This document shows, one piece after another, positions 1 to 10,007 of a DNA stretch of 64,000 nt. A model generated the notes under the pieces. It did no database searches, was not told where the DNA came from, and saw only the letters and a list, made by a program, of their open reading frames with translations. The stretch's first letter is position 1. Every line of letters starts with the position of its first letter. Source of the stretch: Pararge aegeria (lineage: Eukaryota > Arthropoda > Insecta > Lepidoptera > Nymphalidae); the NCBI RefSeq assembly GCF_905163445.1, contig NC_053196.1:16517501-16581500 (forward strand). Direction: 5' to 3'. A program made the translations under genes and the position numbers.

Positions 1-229
1 AATAGTTTACACTATATTGGAAGTGGGTTTTTTTTAAATCTTAAATTTAACTTATATTATCGTCAACCGCAGTGAAGCTCACATATCATATCATTTATCA
101 TATCAACCTATTACCGGTCCACTACTGGACTCGGGTCTCCTCCCACGATGATGAGGTTACACCCTAGTCCATCACGCTACCCTAATATAGATTGGTGGAC
201 TCCACACGCCTTTGAGAACATTATGGATA
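1..229. repeat. Left copy of a 229-bp local duplication
   Basis: This segment recurs in the same orientation at 3058-3286 with about six mismatches. The first ~85 bases are not part of a recognised SINE, so the match is a segmental duplication and not merely two SINE copies. The rest is a minus-strand SINE-B fragment. The match stops after TTATGGATA. The left end lies at the window edge, so the duplication may extend further upstream. Confidence 0.9.
85..229 (-). mobile_element. SINE-B, truncated
   Basis: Read on the minus strand, this carries the SINE-B 3' half: the GTGGACTCCACAC block, the GGAGGAGACCCG-like block and the end near ATTACCGG. It lacks the tRNA-like head and stops at TTATGGATA, the junction of the local duplication. 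Confidence 0.8.
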
Positions 230-465
230 TAATAAATAATTGTTAAGATCTCTGTAAATGTTGACTTGAGTAACATTTGAGTAACAATTATTTTCTTATT
301 CTCATGATGATGTCATTGATTGTTACCAGTTTGATTATACAATAAAAAAAAGACATTGCCGTTGACTCGGTAAATAATATGTTGTTTAAATTACTTTAAA
401 ATCTCGTATCGATAGATACACGGATTTTTTTTGTGGATTAGTACAGAATATTATACTTAACCTTT
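230..465. other. Unassigned AT-rich stretch
   Basis: AT-rich sequence with homopolymer runs. I recognise no ORF or repeat family here. Confidence 0.5.
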
Positions 466-655
466 GGCTTTGTTCGCAGTTTTTTCCCGGGAAAAAAGTA
501 GCCTATGTGTAGGGTATAATGCCCTGGATTAATATCTACATTCCAAAAGTCAAATCAGTTCAGTAGTTCTTGCGTGAAAGAGTAACAAACATCCATCCAT
601 CCATCCTTACAAATTTTGGCATTTATAATTTTAGTAGCATTTTAGTTTTATAATA
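466..655 (+). mobile_element. Repeat K fragment
   Basis: Contains the AGTAGCCTATGTGT block, the CAGTAGTTCTTGCGTGAAAG block, a short CATC tandem and an end near ATTTATAATTTTAGTAG. The same ordered blocks recur at 19178, 23040, 37143 and 38300. Such repeats are common in lepidopteran genomes. I cannot assign the class from sequence alone; a Helitron-like origin is one possibility. Confidence 0.65.
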
Positions 656-691
656 TGTAATTCCGTATCCTATGCCTATATTATGTAACGT

Positions 692-934
692 ATATAATAC
701 ACATATCACCATGTAGCCCCAAATTAAGCGTAGCTTGAGTTATGGGTACTAGGATATCTGATCTGAATAGTTTTTCGGATTAATATACAAAAGTACTTAT
801 AATATACATATAACACCCAGACACAGAAATACATTCATGTTCATCATACAAACATTTTCCAGTGGTGGGAATTGAACCCACAGCCTTGAACTCAGAACGC
901 AGGGTCACTGCCCACTGCGCCACTCGGTCGTCAT
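692..934 (-). mobile_element. SINE-A
   Basis: Nearly complete minus-strand copy. The tRNA-like head lies at the right end, with B box GGTTCAATTCCC and an A-box-like sequence matching GTGGCGCAGTGGGCAG. The body carries the CTACGCTTAATTTGGGG block. The (TTTA) tail is lost at the left end. Confidence 0.85.
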
Positions 935-1197
935 ATTTTAAAGGAAAACTGTCAATTGCCCTTGAATGAATTAGCAATTTTATGTAGCCTAGTAAACTTC
1001 ACAAGGAGTTTATTTTTGCTTCTAATATTTATATTGTTACAGTCCATTTTCTTTTTAAATTCTCAAAATTTATCCCTTAATGACTCTCTTTGGCCCATTT
1101 TATATATAATGTTACCTTTAATTACACCCTAACGCAGTGGATGTACCTAAGGTGTTAATACGAATTCCCTTTTCATCCGCTAGCTTCCTCCATTTGG
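935..1197. other. Unassigned stretch
   Basis: No repeat family or ORF was recognised between the SINE-A copy and the MITE composite. Confidence 0.5.
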
Positions 1198-1575
1198 CAG
1201 TGGCGTGCATACAGGGTATGCAGATGATATAAACTGAAAAAAAATAATCCAGTACGAGTTATAAAAATCTCAAGGATATGCATTGTAAGAGTTAAAAAAG
1301 CCTACCCTTTCGATTTTATAACTCGTACTGGAGATTTTCTTCGCGTTATATCATCTGCATACCCTGTGCATACAGTGGCGTGCATACACTACAAGCACAG
1401 GGTATGCGCTAAGCGGGCGAATTATTATAAAATGAAAAAAAAAACGAAGTACGATTTATAAAAAACTCAAGGATAGGCATTGTGTTAGTAAAAAAAGCCT
1501 ACTCTTCAGATGTTATAACTCATACTGGAGATTTTCTTCGCGTTATCTCATCTGCATACCCTCTATGCACGTCAA
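1198..1575. mobile_element. Composite hAT-type MITE (repeat E), two units
   Basis: The first unit (1198 to about 1374) starts CAGTGGCGTGCATAC. It has a 19-bp perfect inverted pair, GGGTATGCAGATGATATAA at 1214-1232 and its complement at 1346-1364, plus an inner pair around CCAGTACGAGTTATAAAA. A second diverged unit follows from about 1373 and begins with the same CAGTGGCGTGCATAC. It ends near CACGTCAATG at 1575. The two units are fused head to tail. No convincing 8-bp flanking duplication is visible. Confidence 0.75.
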
Positions 1576-2042
1576 TGTTATTTGCGATACCTTTTTTGTC
1601 GTTCCTGATAGATAGATATAATAACATTTTATGTGAGAAGGTCCTCGTGCGATCGGCTTGCAAAGCGCGATTCGCAGTGTAGTCAGAGCTATAACTATCG
1701 CTGCGGGATCTAAGCTCGCATTAATTCATGTCTTAAGCTGAATTAAGGGTAATTAGTGATGAAGACATCGATTGGGATTACCTAAGATGCACCCTTACTA
1801 AACTCCCGGTTCCTGCTTGGACGGTAACATAGTTGTTTAGGGTTCTAAACCAAAACTTATAACTAAGACCCCGCTGTCTGTTTGTTAACGCCCTACATCT
1901 CATGAACCGTAGTAGTTAAAGGTCTGTAATTTTACTATTCTATTTCTGTTGCTACGATGATAGATATAGTATTAAAGATTAATAGTATTTAGGTTAAATT
2001 GCTCTAACTTCATAGCTAAAATAATTAATTCGACTGTGAGAG

Positions 2043-2245
2043 GGTGACAAAAAAAACGCGGTTAAGTTTGTTATGGGCTTTTCTTATGGAAGGTAGCGTT
2101 TGGAACCCTCCTAGCTTTAGTTCTAAGTTAGCTAATGTAGTAATCACTATCACCGAACATTATTATATGTAGGAGCGCTTCATAAATGCCCGTGATAAGG
2201 CCTACATGAATAAAACATTTTTGAATTTGAATTTGAATTTTAATA
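2043..2245 (+). mobile_element. Repeat F
   Basis: Plus-strand copy with a GGTGACAAAAAA start, a GCGTTTGGAACCCTCCTAGC block, a TAAGGCCTACATGAATAAAA block and a degenerate TTTGAATTTGAATTT tail. It matches copies at 13400, 21931, 27383, 63323 and 63813. Confidence 0.8.
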
Positions 2246-3057
2246 ATAAAAAGCCAGGATTTAAGAAAGAAGAAATTAAAAACGCACATAATTCCGAAAA
2301 GTCAGTGGTGCGTGTTGGGACTCGAATTCGGTCCCCACGAAATGAAAGCAAAACCATAATGCAAAATTATTGCTTGAAAAAACTCTGGTTAAGCTGATTT
2401 GAGTCCAATTAAAAATAGACAGAAATATAAGAATAATCACATGAGTAACATTGCTGCAAACGTTACATTAACCTTGACAATAATAACTACTTAACAGTAA
2501 AACCATCTTAGTGTTATTTGAAAGATTACTTGCAAATAACTTTGTTAATTGAATTAACGTCAAGATAAACATTCAGTTTGAGCTTATCAAAAACAACGCA
2601 GAGCAGAGCCTAAGCAAAATAGTCGTTATGAACAGTATGTAAGCCCGATGATAAATCATTTATTTTGTTAGCCGTTGATTTGATCACCTTTTCAGAACCT
2701 GTGGAAAAAATCGAATCTCTACAACCTCTGGATAATCCTTTTAAATATAGCAGCACTACATATGCTCGTGCGCCTAATATATACTCCGCATGGCTTTGTA
2801 GAAATAGCCGGGCAGATGTCATCTGCACGCGGCACGTTACGGCTAAGTCGGACCCGCGGACGGATATTGAATACGACCGGCGAGTTGGATTTTTGTGCGA
2901 TAATGGGGCCACAAGGCATAGGCGACAGCGGTCGTGTTACTTCACTTTCCTCATAATCTAAATAATCTAATAATTTTCAACTTTACAATTTTGATTTCGA
3001 TATTTTTTAACAACTCCCTCAATATGGGTATACTAAATGGTAGGACTTAACCTGTAG
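2246..3057. other. Unassigned, with a GC-richer block at 2660-2950
   Basis: Most is AT-rich and unassigned. From about 2660 to 2950 the GC content rises and several frames stay open: plus 2665-2961 (98 codons), plus 2762-2956 and minus 2610-2912. No product matches a family I recognise. Overlapping openness in several frames is expected from low stop-codon density, so I do not call a gene. Confidence 0.3.
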
Positions 3058-3286
3058 AATAGTTTACACTATATTGGAAGTGGGTTTTTTTTAAATCTTA
3101 AATTTAACTTATATTATCGTCAACCGCAGTGAAGCTCACATATCATATCATTTATCATGTCAACCCATTACCGGTCCACTACTGGACTCGGGTCTCCTCC
3201 CACGATGATGGGGTTAGACCCTAGTCCATCACGCTAACCTAATATAGATTGGTGGACTCCACACGCGTTTGAGAACATTATGGATA
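3058..3286. repeat. Right copy of the 229-bp local duplication
   Basis: Matches window positions 1-229 with offset 3057. Here the SINE-B continues past the breakpoint into its head, so the right copy preserves the fuller SINE and the left copy is truncated. Confidence 0.9.
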
Positions 3287-3452
3287 ACTCTCAGCGATGC
3301 AGGTTTCTTCACGATGTTTTCCTTCACCGTTGAAACAAGTGCTATTTTAATTCCTTAAAACGCACATCGGGGGGCCGAGTTCGAAGTTCGAACTCGGCCC
3401 CCCGAAAGTAAAGCTGTAGTCCTAACCTCTAGGCTATTACCGCTTCTATATA
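3145..3452 (-). mobile_element. SINE-B with head-region palindrome
   Basis: Minus-strand copy running from the 3' end (ATTACCGG) through the TTTTCCTTCACCGTTGAAAC block to the tRNA-like head at 3390-3452. In place of the usual sequence between the body and the B box sits an inverted copy of the head, giving the hairpin at 3368-3404. Confidence 0.85.
3368..3404. repeat. 37-bp palindrome of the SINE-B B-box region
   Basis: Arms CGGGGGGCCGAGTTCGAA and TTCGAACTCGGCCCCCCG are perfect 18-bp complements around one central G. The right arm is the normal SINE-B head in minus orientation; the left arm is an extra inverted copy. Confidence 0.95.
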
Positions 3453-4002
3453 TTTATATATTGAGCTAACATACTAATACATTAAATTAATGGTCCACCG
3501 TCGAACGGGTGGTGTTGCGGCACCATCTTAGGCTTAGTTCGTAAATTATTTGTTCTGTTTATTTCTCATATGAACAACGCTGGCCGCTTTCACTCTAAAC
3601 TTGCGCCAGTCGGTATCAGCGAGCGATTATTTATTGAATTTGCCCAACATTGACGCGGTGAATATTCGCTTTGATGCCAGCTACGGGCTCGGGAAGGATT
3701 ATCTTATTTTTTCTGTTCGGCATTCACTTTTCGTAAAAGCGGATCTCTGATGGTATTCACTCCCAAAATAAACTTACATCCAGTAACGGTGAACAAATAA
3801 ATAAAACTGATCTTAGTATAGTTTTTTGTAATCAATGCTTACATTACTTCGTTCTAGCATTCTTAAATTTTCAATGTATCATACAATCATATAAAGTAAA
3901 TTATTGGCTCACTATTGAAATTCGCAAACTGATATATTAAATCATTCGCCTGAAGACTTGGAGATTGTAGAAGCGCGATGGGTCTATGCTCTATATCTCT
4001 TT
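3453..4002. other. Unassigned stretch
   Basis: No family recognised and no ORF of note. A short GTTGCGGCACCATCTTAG piece near 3515 may be a SINE-C crumb. Confidence 0.4.
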
Positions 4003-4232
4003 TATTTTATTACTCTACAAGTTTGACCTTGACTGCCATCTCACTTGCTGTAAGTGATGATGCAGCACGTCTTTCTCGTTAGGGTGGTAAATACGGCTGA
4101 GGTCTGACCAGACCAGATTGGAGAAAATTCAGAAATTATAAACCTTCCAAAAAGCGCCTGCCGAGAATCGAATCCTGGACTCCTACTTAAAAACGCTGCG
4201 CTCAGAGCTGCGCCAGAGAGGCCAGAACGGTC
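4003..4232 (-). mobile_element. SINE-C, internally deleted
   Basis: Minus-strand copy. The 3' end (ACTCTACAAGTTTGACC) is at left and the tRNA-like head with a GATTCGATTCTCGG-type B box is at right. Compared with the copy at 61113 it lacks the central ATCGCACCGGAACACTAAATC region. Confidence 0.8.
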
Positions 4233-4240
4233 GACTCATA

Positions 4241-4500
4241 TTGACGGTCGATTGGCGCAGTGGGCAGCGACCCTGCTTTCCGAGTCAAATGCCGTTGGTT
4301 GGATTCTACAACTGGAAATGTTTGTTTGATGAACAGGAATGTTTTTCAGTGTCTGGGTGTTTATTTGTATATTACAAGTATTTGTGTATATTATTCATAA
4401 AAATATTCATCAGGCGTCTGAGTACCCATAACAAAAGATACGCTTACTTTGGGGCTAGATGACGATGTGTGTATTGTCGTAGTATATTTTATTTATTTGT
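4241..4500 (+). mobile_element. SINE-A
   Basis: Plus-strand copy beginning TTGACGGTCGATTGGCGCAG (A box) with a diverged B box (GGTTGGATTC). It has the full body and the TATTGTCGTAGTATATTTTA end. It lies eight bases from a SINE-C in the opposite orientation. Confidence 0.85.
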
Positions 4501-4524
4501 TTTATATTTATATTGTAATTGTTA

Positions 4525-4735
4525 TCATGAAAACTAAGCTTATCTTCCTATACCCCGCGAAAAGCAGGAAAATCTGTACGGCGTAATTTGTAATTTCTTC
4601 AATCTTTATACTTCACACCAAACAGATCTTCAGCAATGTATCCTCTACGCACGTTACGCTGCGCCACCGGAGGATCCTCAGGAGATGTTGACTTTACAGT
4701 GGATAATTGTTAAGTAAAGCCTGCTTATATCCAAT
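4525..4735 (+). mobile_element. Repeat H (MITE-like)
   Basis: Starts ATGAAAACTAAGCTTATCTT, then GCGAAAAGCAGGAAAATCTG, TAATTTCTTCAATCTTTATA and GGATCCTCAGGAGATGTTGA. It ends near GATAATTGTTAAGTAAAGCC. Other copies are at 26498, 34440, 36643 and 58528. The family has inverted ends, as seen best at 26498-26733. Confidence 0.7.
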
Positions 4736-4979
4736 TATTTGTATTATTTACCCGGCTCGGGAATTGTACACTCTCGTATCTCCGTAGTCGAACGAGTAGA
4801 ACAACGCAGTAGCACTATTGTGTTGGTCTACCTCGTTAATCGTCCCATTAATAACGCGTATGAATATAACAGGCTATAAAAGTAATGGCCAGGGGCTGTC
4901 AGGGCCACGCTGCGGTATATTTCGCGGGCAGCGCGGCGAGACCGTCTGTCCGTCACATTCGCACCATAAACTGACCCAT

Positions 4980-5030
4980 AGCATTGGATGGAAGCCGGCA
5001 CTACTTTGCAGAATCCCGTTTACAATTAAC
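4980..5030 (+). mobile_element. Repeat H end fragment
   Basis: GGATGGAAGCCGGCACTACT and following bases match the longer H terminus seen at 45826 and, inverted, at 36911. Confidence 0.5.
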
Positions 5031-5224
5031 TTTAATTAGCTCCACCTTCGCTCTGCTGAAAAAGACCTTCCTCAAGGTGCAGGTTTTTAATGTAAACAAT
5101 GACTTTTCATGTAATTATTTGTATTTGTACAATAGTCTTCATGTTATAATTTATATTAGTTTCGTAACAGCTTTACTAGCTTTTAACTTTTTAAAAACCT
5201 TATTTATTTTTAAAGTTTTAACAT

Positions 5225-5511
5225 CCACACGTAGTACTAGGTTCCGGATATACTCGTACTTCGGTGAGTGTGCTCAGGAACTTGACAATCTTGTTCCTCC
5301 GTCCCCGTTCTACCACAGAACAGCGAGATACCATGAGCGGCATCCTTATGTGGTTGTCATTCCATCAACACGCGCGAATATTTTTTTATCCACGTTTCTG
5401 ATACGCACCGCTAGGATGTGGAATGCAACTGTGTTACCTGCCACGTATAACTTAAGTTCCTTCAAGGCGAGAGTGAATAGGCTTTTTCCAGGCAAGCGTG
5501 CTCCAACCTAG
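5225..5511 (+). pseudogene. LINE reverse-transcriptase ORF C-terminus, relic
   Basis: About 95 codons in the 4984-5511 frame read as the tail of a non-LTR retrotransposon ORF2. Features are an FYHRTARYHERHPYVVVIPS segment, a SFxxRxARMWN-like segment (FLIRTARMWNATVLPATYN) and a final FKARVNRLFPG. This order (basic block, hydrophobic R-x-WN-x-LP, FK near the stop) is typical of Jockey/CR1-group ORF2 ends. The upstream portion of the ORF is low-complexity and is not recognisable as reverse transcriptase, so the copy is 5'-truncated. The stop is at 5509-5511, followed by probable 3' UTR to about 5585. The clade is not certain. Confidence 0.65.
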
Positions 5512-5599
5512 ACCTCATCATTGCTTCTAACGGGCATGATTGTCATCAAGCGCTGGCCTATCGTTAATAAAAAAAATAATTAAAATACAATACTAAACA

Positions 5600-5868
5600 C
5601 TATACTACTGATGAATTTCTTAATGGCAAAGTTGCTTGCTTGGAAGCTGCCCGCTTCGCTTTCATCTCACACAAGTTAGGAAAATGATTTTAAATTGTAA
5701 AATTGAAAGCAACATCTGCTGAGTTTCTTGCCGTCTTCTGCTCGTTAGAATCTGTCTTCCGAACCCCTGATAGAGTCACTAAAAACAGACAGACTTGGCG
5801 TTTTAAAAATGCTTATAGAGTACCGTCTATAGTCTTCTAGAAATAAATTTATTTTAAATTATGAATTT
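5600..5868 (+). mobile_element. Repeat G (LINE 3'-end family)
   Basis: Plus-strand copy with the GAGTTTCTTGCCGTCTTCTG block, CTTCCGAACCCCTGATAGAG and an AT-rich tail. It shares these ordered blocks with 9057, 31430, 35085, 44462 and 57833. It lies just after the LINE ORF end at 5511 in the same orientation, so it could belong to that LINE's 3' UTR. Confidence 0.7.
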
Positions 5869-6690
5869 TATGAATTTTACTTTCAAAATCAGATAAATTT
5901 TTATGGACTTACTTGTGAACCGCAATATTTTTTTTACACCAACGGAGATCGATCTCAAGTCTCACGTGGCACTTTGGGAATCACAGGTCTAGATTATACA
6001 GAGGATACGTTATATTCCGGAAATGTGCTTAATTCCGGCACAGGAATAACATAGCTGGGAGTATTGTATAGACTAGTTGCTAGTTGGACTTGCGTACGAA
6101 CGTTTCTGTACCTTGTAGCAATATAAACATTATTAAGTTCGAGCAAAAGCACAAAGAAAAAAAAAACAGTTTACGACAATTTTGGTAAAGCCGCTTGAAT
6201 ATGCATATGTTAAAATTTCGACTCTTATCTATAACAGTTTATGTGATCCCGCTGACAAACAGACATACGGACAGTAGTCGGGCCTTGCAGAATTCCAAGG
6301 ACCCGGTCAGGGTTTGCACATGAGGCTTAACTTTGTAAAAGGTGTTCCTTGCATGTCCTGCGAATAATTGCTCTGTTTATAGAGTATCCAAGTACTATTT
6401 GGTGGGCTACCGACTTGGTCAGTCCATTATTACTATAAAAATGGAACCCTACATTTATAAGTTATATTACCCCTCACAGCCGAATGAAGCTGATCACTGG
6501 TAATGTAGTCCGGACAGACAGGCGTCGTTTATACATATATTAGTGGGATTGACGTATAACTGACAGCCGCAACTCTGACGCCGAGGGAAGCTCTAATATT
6601 CACGCGCATTATGGATAACACGGGCCATGAGCACAGCGAAGTTTACGTGTACTTGGTTTTACGTGTTATTTTTGTGGCGTTAAATATAGT
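5869..6690. other. Mostly unassigned
   Basis: A repeat-K-like minus-strand fragment is visible around 6195-6330 (GACAAACAGACATACGGACA, then AATTCCAAGGACCCGG). The rest shows no family I recognise. Confidence 0.4.
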
Positions 6691-6694
6691 TTCT

Positions 6695-7030
6695 ACATGG
6701 AACGGCCCACCAGGCAAACGCTGAATAGGAAAACCATACACGAGATGGGAGGATGATATTAAGAAGACCGCATGAACAAACATGGTTAAAACAGCCAAAA
6801 ATAGACCAAAATGGAAGTCATTGGAGGAGGCCTTCACCTGAGAGGGGTCCTTGCAAATTAAATATGAAACCCAATAATAAATTAATTCCTAAATATAATA
6901 AAAGAAAAAAAATATTTTAAAACTAATTCGTATTGTAAACTTTATTGACACTATTTTTATATTTCATTCTTTTTTTTACTATGTTTGTAATATTATTTGC
7001 ATGGAATAAAAGGCTTTTTTATTTTTTAAA
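6695..7030 (+). pseudogene. LINE ORF2 C-terminus and 3' UTR, relic
   Basis: Plus-strand translation gives PYTRWEDDIKKTA, then a TAKNRPKWKSLEEAFT-like end at about 6795-6840. This is the C-terminal signature of many insect endonuclease-reverse transcriptases (GRP..RW.DDI...AG..W...A.DR..W..LEEAF). Stops and frameshifts interrupt it. The following 190 bases end in AATAAAAGGCTTTTTTATTT at about 7004-7023, a plausible polyadenylation-type LINE tail. Confidence 0.7.
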
Positions 7031-7104
7031 TGTACTTCATCACTCTTCCCCTTCTCATCTTAAATAACGGAGAAATGCCAGCAGTGACCTCTGTGCTACT
7101 TCTT

Positions 7105-7215
7105 TTATCTACTGCGATCACCAACCTATCTCCCCAGCGTGGTGATTATGGGAAACCTTCCCATTGAGAGAGATCAACAGTGGACTGCTATGGACTGTAT
7201 TGATTTTCAGAGATG
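7105..7215 (+). mobile_element. RTE-like LINE 3'-end fragment
   Basis: GCGATCACCAACCTATCTCC, CAGCGTGGTGATTATGGGAA and the diverged end CAACAGTGGACTGCTATGGA match the fragments at 24787, 39585 and 44697. The terminal block encodes a GRRPVPSSGT-like tail in better copies, as known for lepidopteran RTE-type ends. Confidence 0.6.
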
Positions 7216-7487
7216 AGTTCACGATGGCTGTCCAGCACTTTCTTGACTGCGACTTTTAGCTTCAGGCCGTGCCGCGGCGACCCCCACAGCGCCTGCCACA
7301 ACTAATAGTATAAATGAAGCCTAAAGATTTGGATGTACAGATTTCAAGTAATAAAAAAAAGTTGGTTCAGTGCGAGTCGCACTCGTACGCTGAATATATA
7401 TTTCTCCCCCTTTTAAAACTTTAACAAAATATGAGGATAGCAAACGAGCTGTGTCACAAAAAGCTGTGCTACAACTAAACTATATAC

Positions 7488-7722
7488 TGTCAGCCGATTG
7501 GCGCTGAGGGCAGCGACCCTGCTTTCTGAGTCCAGGGTTCGGTTCCCATAACTGGAAATGTTTGTGTGATGAATATGAATCTTTTTCAGTGTGTTTATTA
7601 AAAGTATTTATGTGTATTCTATACATAACAATATTCTTCAGCTTCCGCTATCTTATTAGCTATAACACAAGCTACGGTTACATTGGGGCTTATATGGCGA
7701 TGCGTGTATTGTCGTAGAGATT
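7488..7722 (+). mobile_element. SINE-A
   Basis: Head CAGCCGATTGGCGCTGAGGG with B box GGTTCGGTTCCC and a complete but diverged body ending GTATTGTCGTAGAGATTTA. A few bases are missing between the boxes (TCCAGGGTTC in place of TCCAAGGCCGTGGGTTC). Confidence 0.85.
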
Positions 7723-8071
7723 TATAATAATAATTATTATTATTTTCAAACAGTTGGACCAAACAAAACTTTCATACATTTAACACCCCTTAATGTCTCG
7801 GGAATCGCAAATAAAATAACGAGCTAGAATAATTCCCGCGCGTTTCCTGACCAAAATCGTACTCCTCGGTAACACCGGGGAAACGGAAACACATTACAAG
7901 TCGTACCTGAATTTAAAATGTACAAGAATGAACGCCGTTACAATTTACAACGGGATAACTTAAAGCGGTTTTCACAAACAAGATTGTTGCGGTTCTAAAA
8001 GGTTTCGTTTTTACTCTTTAGTTAGCTATAACTAATAAAGATTTTACAGAGAAAACGGGATGGTTTAGCTA

Positions 8072-8214
8072 CAGTGGCGTGCACTTCATACATGCACAAA
8101 AGCACTGCATACCCAAAATATTTTATTTAACTCGTATTGCAGGGAATTCTTCCCATTTTATGCCATCTACCTGCTTTATGCATACCCTGGTCGTAAACCC
8201 TGTGCACGCCACTG
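8072..8214. mobile_element. hAT-type MITE (repeat E) with 8-bp target duplication
   Basis: A 143-bp element with perfect 12-bp terminal inverted repeats, CAGTGGCGTGCA at 8072-8083 and TGCACGCCACTG at 8203-8214. It is flanked by identical 8-bp direct repeats TTTAGCTA at 8064-8071 and 8215-8222. An 8-bp target duplication with CA..TG ends is the hallmark of the hAT superfamily. It has no coding capacity, so it must have been moved by an autonomous relative. Confidence 0.95.
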
Positions 8215-8222
8215 TTTAGCTA

Positions 8223-8258
8223 TAATCACCACGCCGGGCAGACAGGTGTTGGAGAACG
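8223..8258 (-). mobile_element. RTE-like LINE end fragment
   Basis: ATAATCACCACGCCGGGCAG matches the 24840-24875 copy. It is cut off on its left by the MITE target duplication. Confidence 0.45.
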
Positions 8259-8310
8259 TAGGGATAGGACTTGAATAATACTCGTTTCAACTTATAAATT
8301 TTTTTTTTTT

Positions 8311-8360
8311 GACAGTCCACACATCGCCATCTAGCCCCAAAGTAAACGTAGCTTGTGTTT
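8311..8360 (-). mobile_element. SINE-A 3'-end fragment
   Basis: ACACATCGCCATCTAGCCCC and AAAGTAAACGTAGCTTGTGT are the last ~50 bases of the SINE-A body. The rest is absent. Confidence 0.8.
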
Positions 8361-9055
8361 ATAAAGTTTTGTTTGTATAAAGTTTGTGACTCCTACAAGC
8401 AACAATGGCTGAACCGATTTGGCTCAAATTCGAAATTGGTATAGCTTACACCCTGAATTATCTGAGCTCCCTCATTGGTCTCTGGTTAACTACAAATGAT
8501 GAGATCGTTTTGTGTTAGATTCCTGATTCTGACCAAGTATCATTGACTGATTATTTTAATATTGTTGTATTATCTTGGTGATTTATATAAATCTAAAGGT
8601 TTTAATTTCCTGTTTTTTCTTTGATCAGGCTTATCTGAAACTACCCGTGGAATATAAAAATCTTGTTGGTATTCGATAGCGCTATTCTTAAAGAAGGTTT
8701 TAAGCTAATTTTTAAGGTAGGGAAGGTATTTAACATCAATCGGCTTTAAAGAGCAAGAAAACGAAGTTATAACATGGGTTACATTGTATTAAATTATTGT
8801 TAGAAGTAGCGGGAAACTGCTGTTATGAAATTAGAACTTTAGCTTCACTTTTATTGAACTCACGTATATCGGACGCAATAAGGCAGCCTTATCGCTATAT
8901 GAAGATCCAACATTTTTTTTATAGTAGTACCTAATTGGCAGGCCAAGCTGATGTTTCACTTGATGATGAAAATAAATAAACAAAGCAGCACTTGAAAGGA
9001 CTAGCAAGGAATACGTCCTAAAAAGAGCCACTTCCATCAACCTGGTGCGTAAAAA
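8361..9055. other. Mostly unassigned
   Basis: A repeat-K-like piece lies at about 8395-8480 (GGCTGAACCGATTTGGCTCA). A repeat-I-like crumb lies at 8880-8905 (AAGGCAGCCTTATCGCTATA). The rest shows no family I recognise. Confidence 0.4.
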
Positions 9056-9056
9056 T

Positions 9057-9292
9057 TCTAAATTCATTTATTTCAAGTAGGCCTAATATAAGCATTTTTG
9101 AACGTCAAGTCTGTCTGTTTGTAGTGACTCTACCACCGGTTCGGAATGCAGATTCTACCGAGAAGAAGCCGGCAAGAAACTCAGCGTAGGTGTTAAGTCA
9201 CAATTGCTTGTAATTATACCCTTCAGACGGGAACACAGCATTGTGCTCAGTGGCAGAAATAAGCATGGCGGTAGTAGGTATTTACCCAGAAG
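9057..9292 (-). mobile_element. Repeat G
   Basis: Minus-strand copy with blocks AAGTAGGCCTAATATAAGCA, CTACCACCGGTTCGGAATGC and GAAGCCGGCAAGAAACTCAG. It sits directly against a SINE-C of the same orientation at its right end. Confidence 0.8.
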
Positions 9293-9299
9293 AACTCTT

Positions 9300-9602
9300 T
9301 TTTTATTTTATTTTATTCCTCTACAAGTTAGCCCTTGACTGCAATCTCACCTGGTGGTAAGTGATGATGCAGTCTAAGATGGTAGCGGGCTAAACTGTTA
9401 GGGACTATGGTAATCATATCGGTTTCCACGCGACATCGCACCGGAACCCTAAATCGCTTAGCGGCTCGTCGGTAACGGTAACTAGCCACGGCCAGAGAAA
9501 ATTCAGAAATTATAAATTTCCAAATTGCCCCTGCCGGGAATCGAACCCGGGCCTTCCTACTTATATTTACAACACTCACCGTTGCGCTACGGGGGTCGTC
9601 AA
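9300..9602 (-). mobile_element. SINE-C, near complete
   Basis: Minus-strand copy with 3' end ACAAGTTAGCCCTTGACTGC at left. The head at 9530-9600 contains a B-box-type GGGTTCGATTCCCGG and an A-box-like GCGCAACGGTGAG. Part of the middle (the GTCTTTGTCGGTAGGGTGG section) is missing. Confidence 0.85.
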
Positions 9603-10007
9603 CAACTAAAACTTATTAATAATTGGAAGCAAATCAATTCTAACGACACACCTATATACGGTATAATGCAATTTTTATTTCTTCGTGGATGAAAATAATA
9701 ATCAGATCCAGGTTAAACCCCGAAGAATGGTTAGACACTACACCTATCTCGCTCGTTCCCTGGCCTCAAGGGCATTCCGCAACATTAAGGAAGCGGAAAT
9801 AAAAAGCTCGCCACACCTGAATTTAAAATGTACCGGAACAAACGGCCGACTGCGGGAAACTTGCATGCCATATCCTAAACAAGGTTTTGGGAAAAATACT
9901 AGCACTATTTACCCGAAACTTATCTACTCTAGAGTTATAATTAGAGAAGCTTACTTAGCGATCTAGCAGCAACTTTAGGCGTAAAAAGACAGCTATAAAT
10001 TCAAGGT

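Noticed and set aside
2610..2961. Overlapping open frames on both strands as a gene
   Set aside because: They arise from locally low stop-codon density; no frame has a recognisable domain or clear start context.
4984..5224. First 80 codons of the 175-codon ORF as part of a gene
   Set aside because: This part is phenylalanine/leucine-rich low complexity and does not resemble the LINE sequence that follows; only the last ~95 codons are supported.
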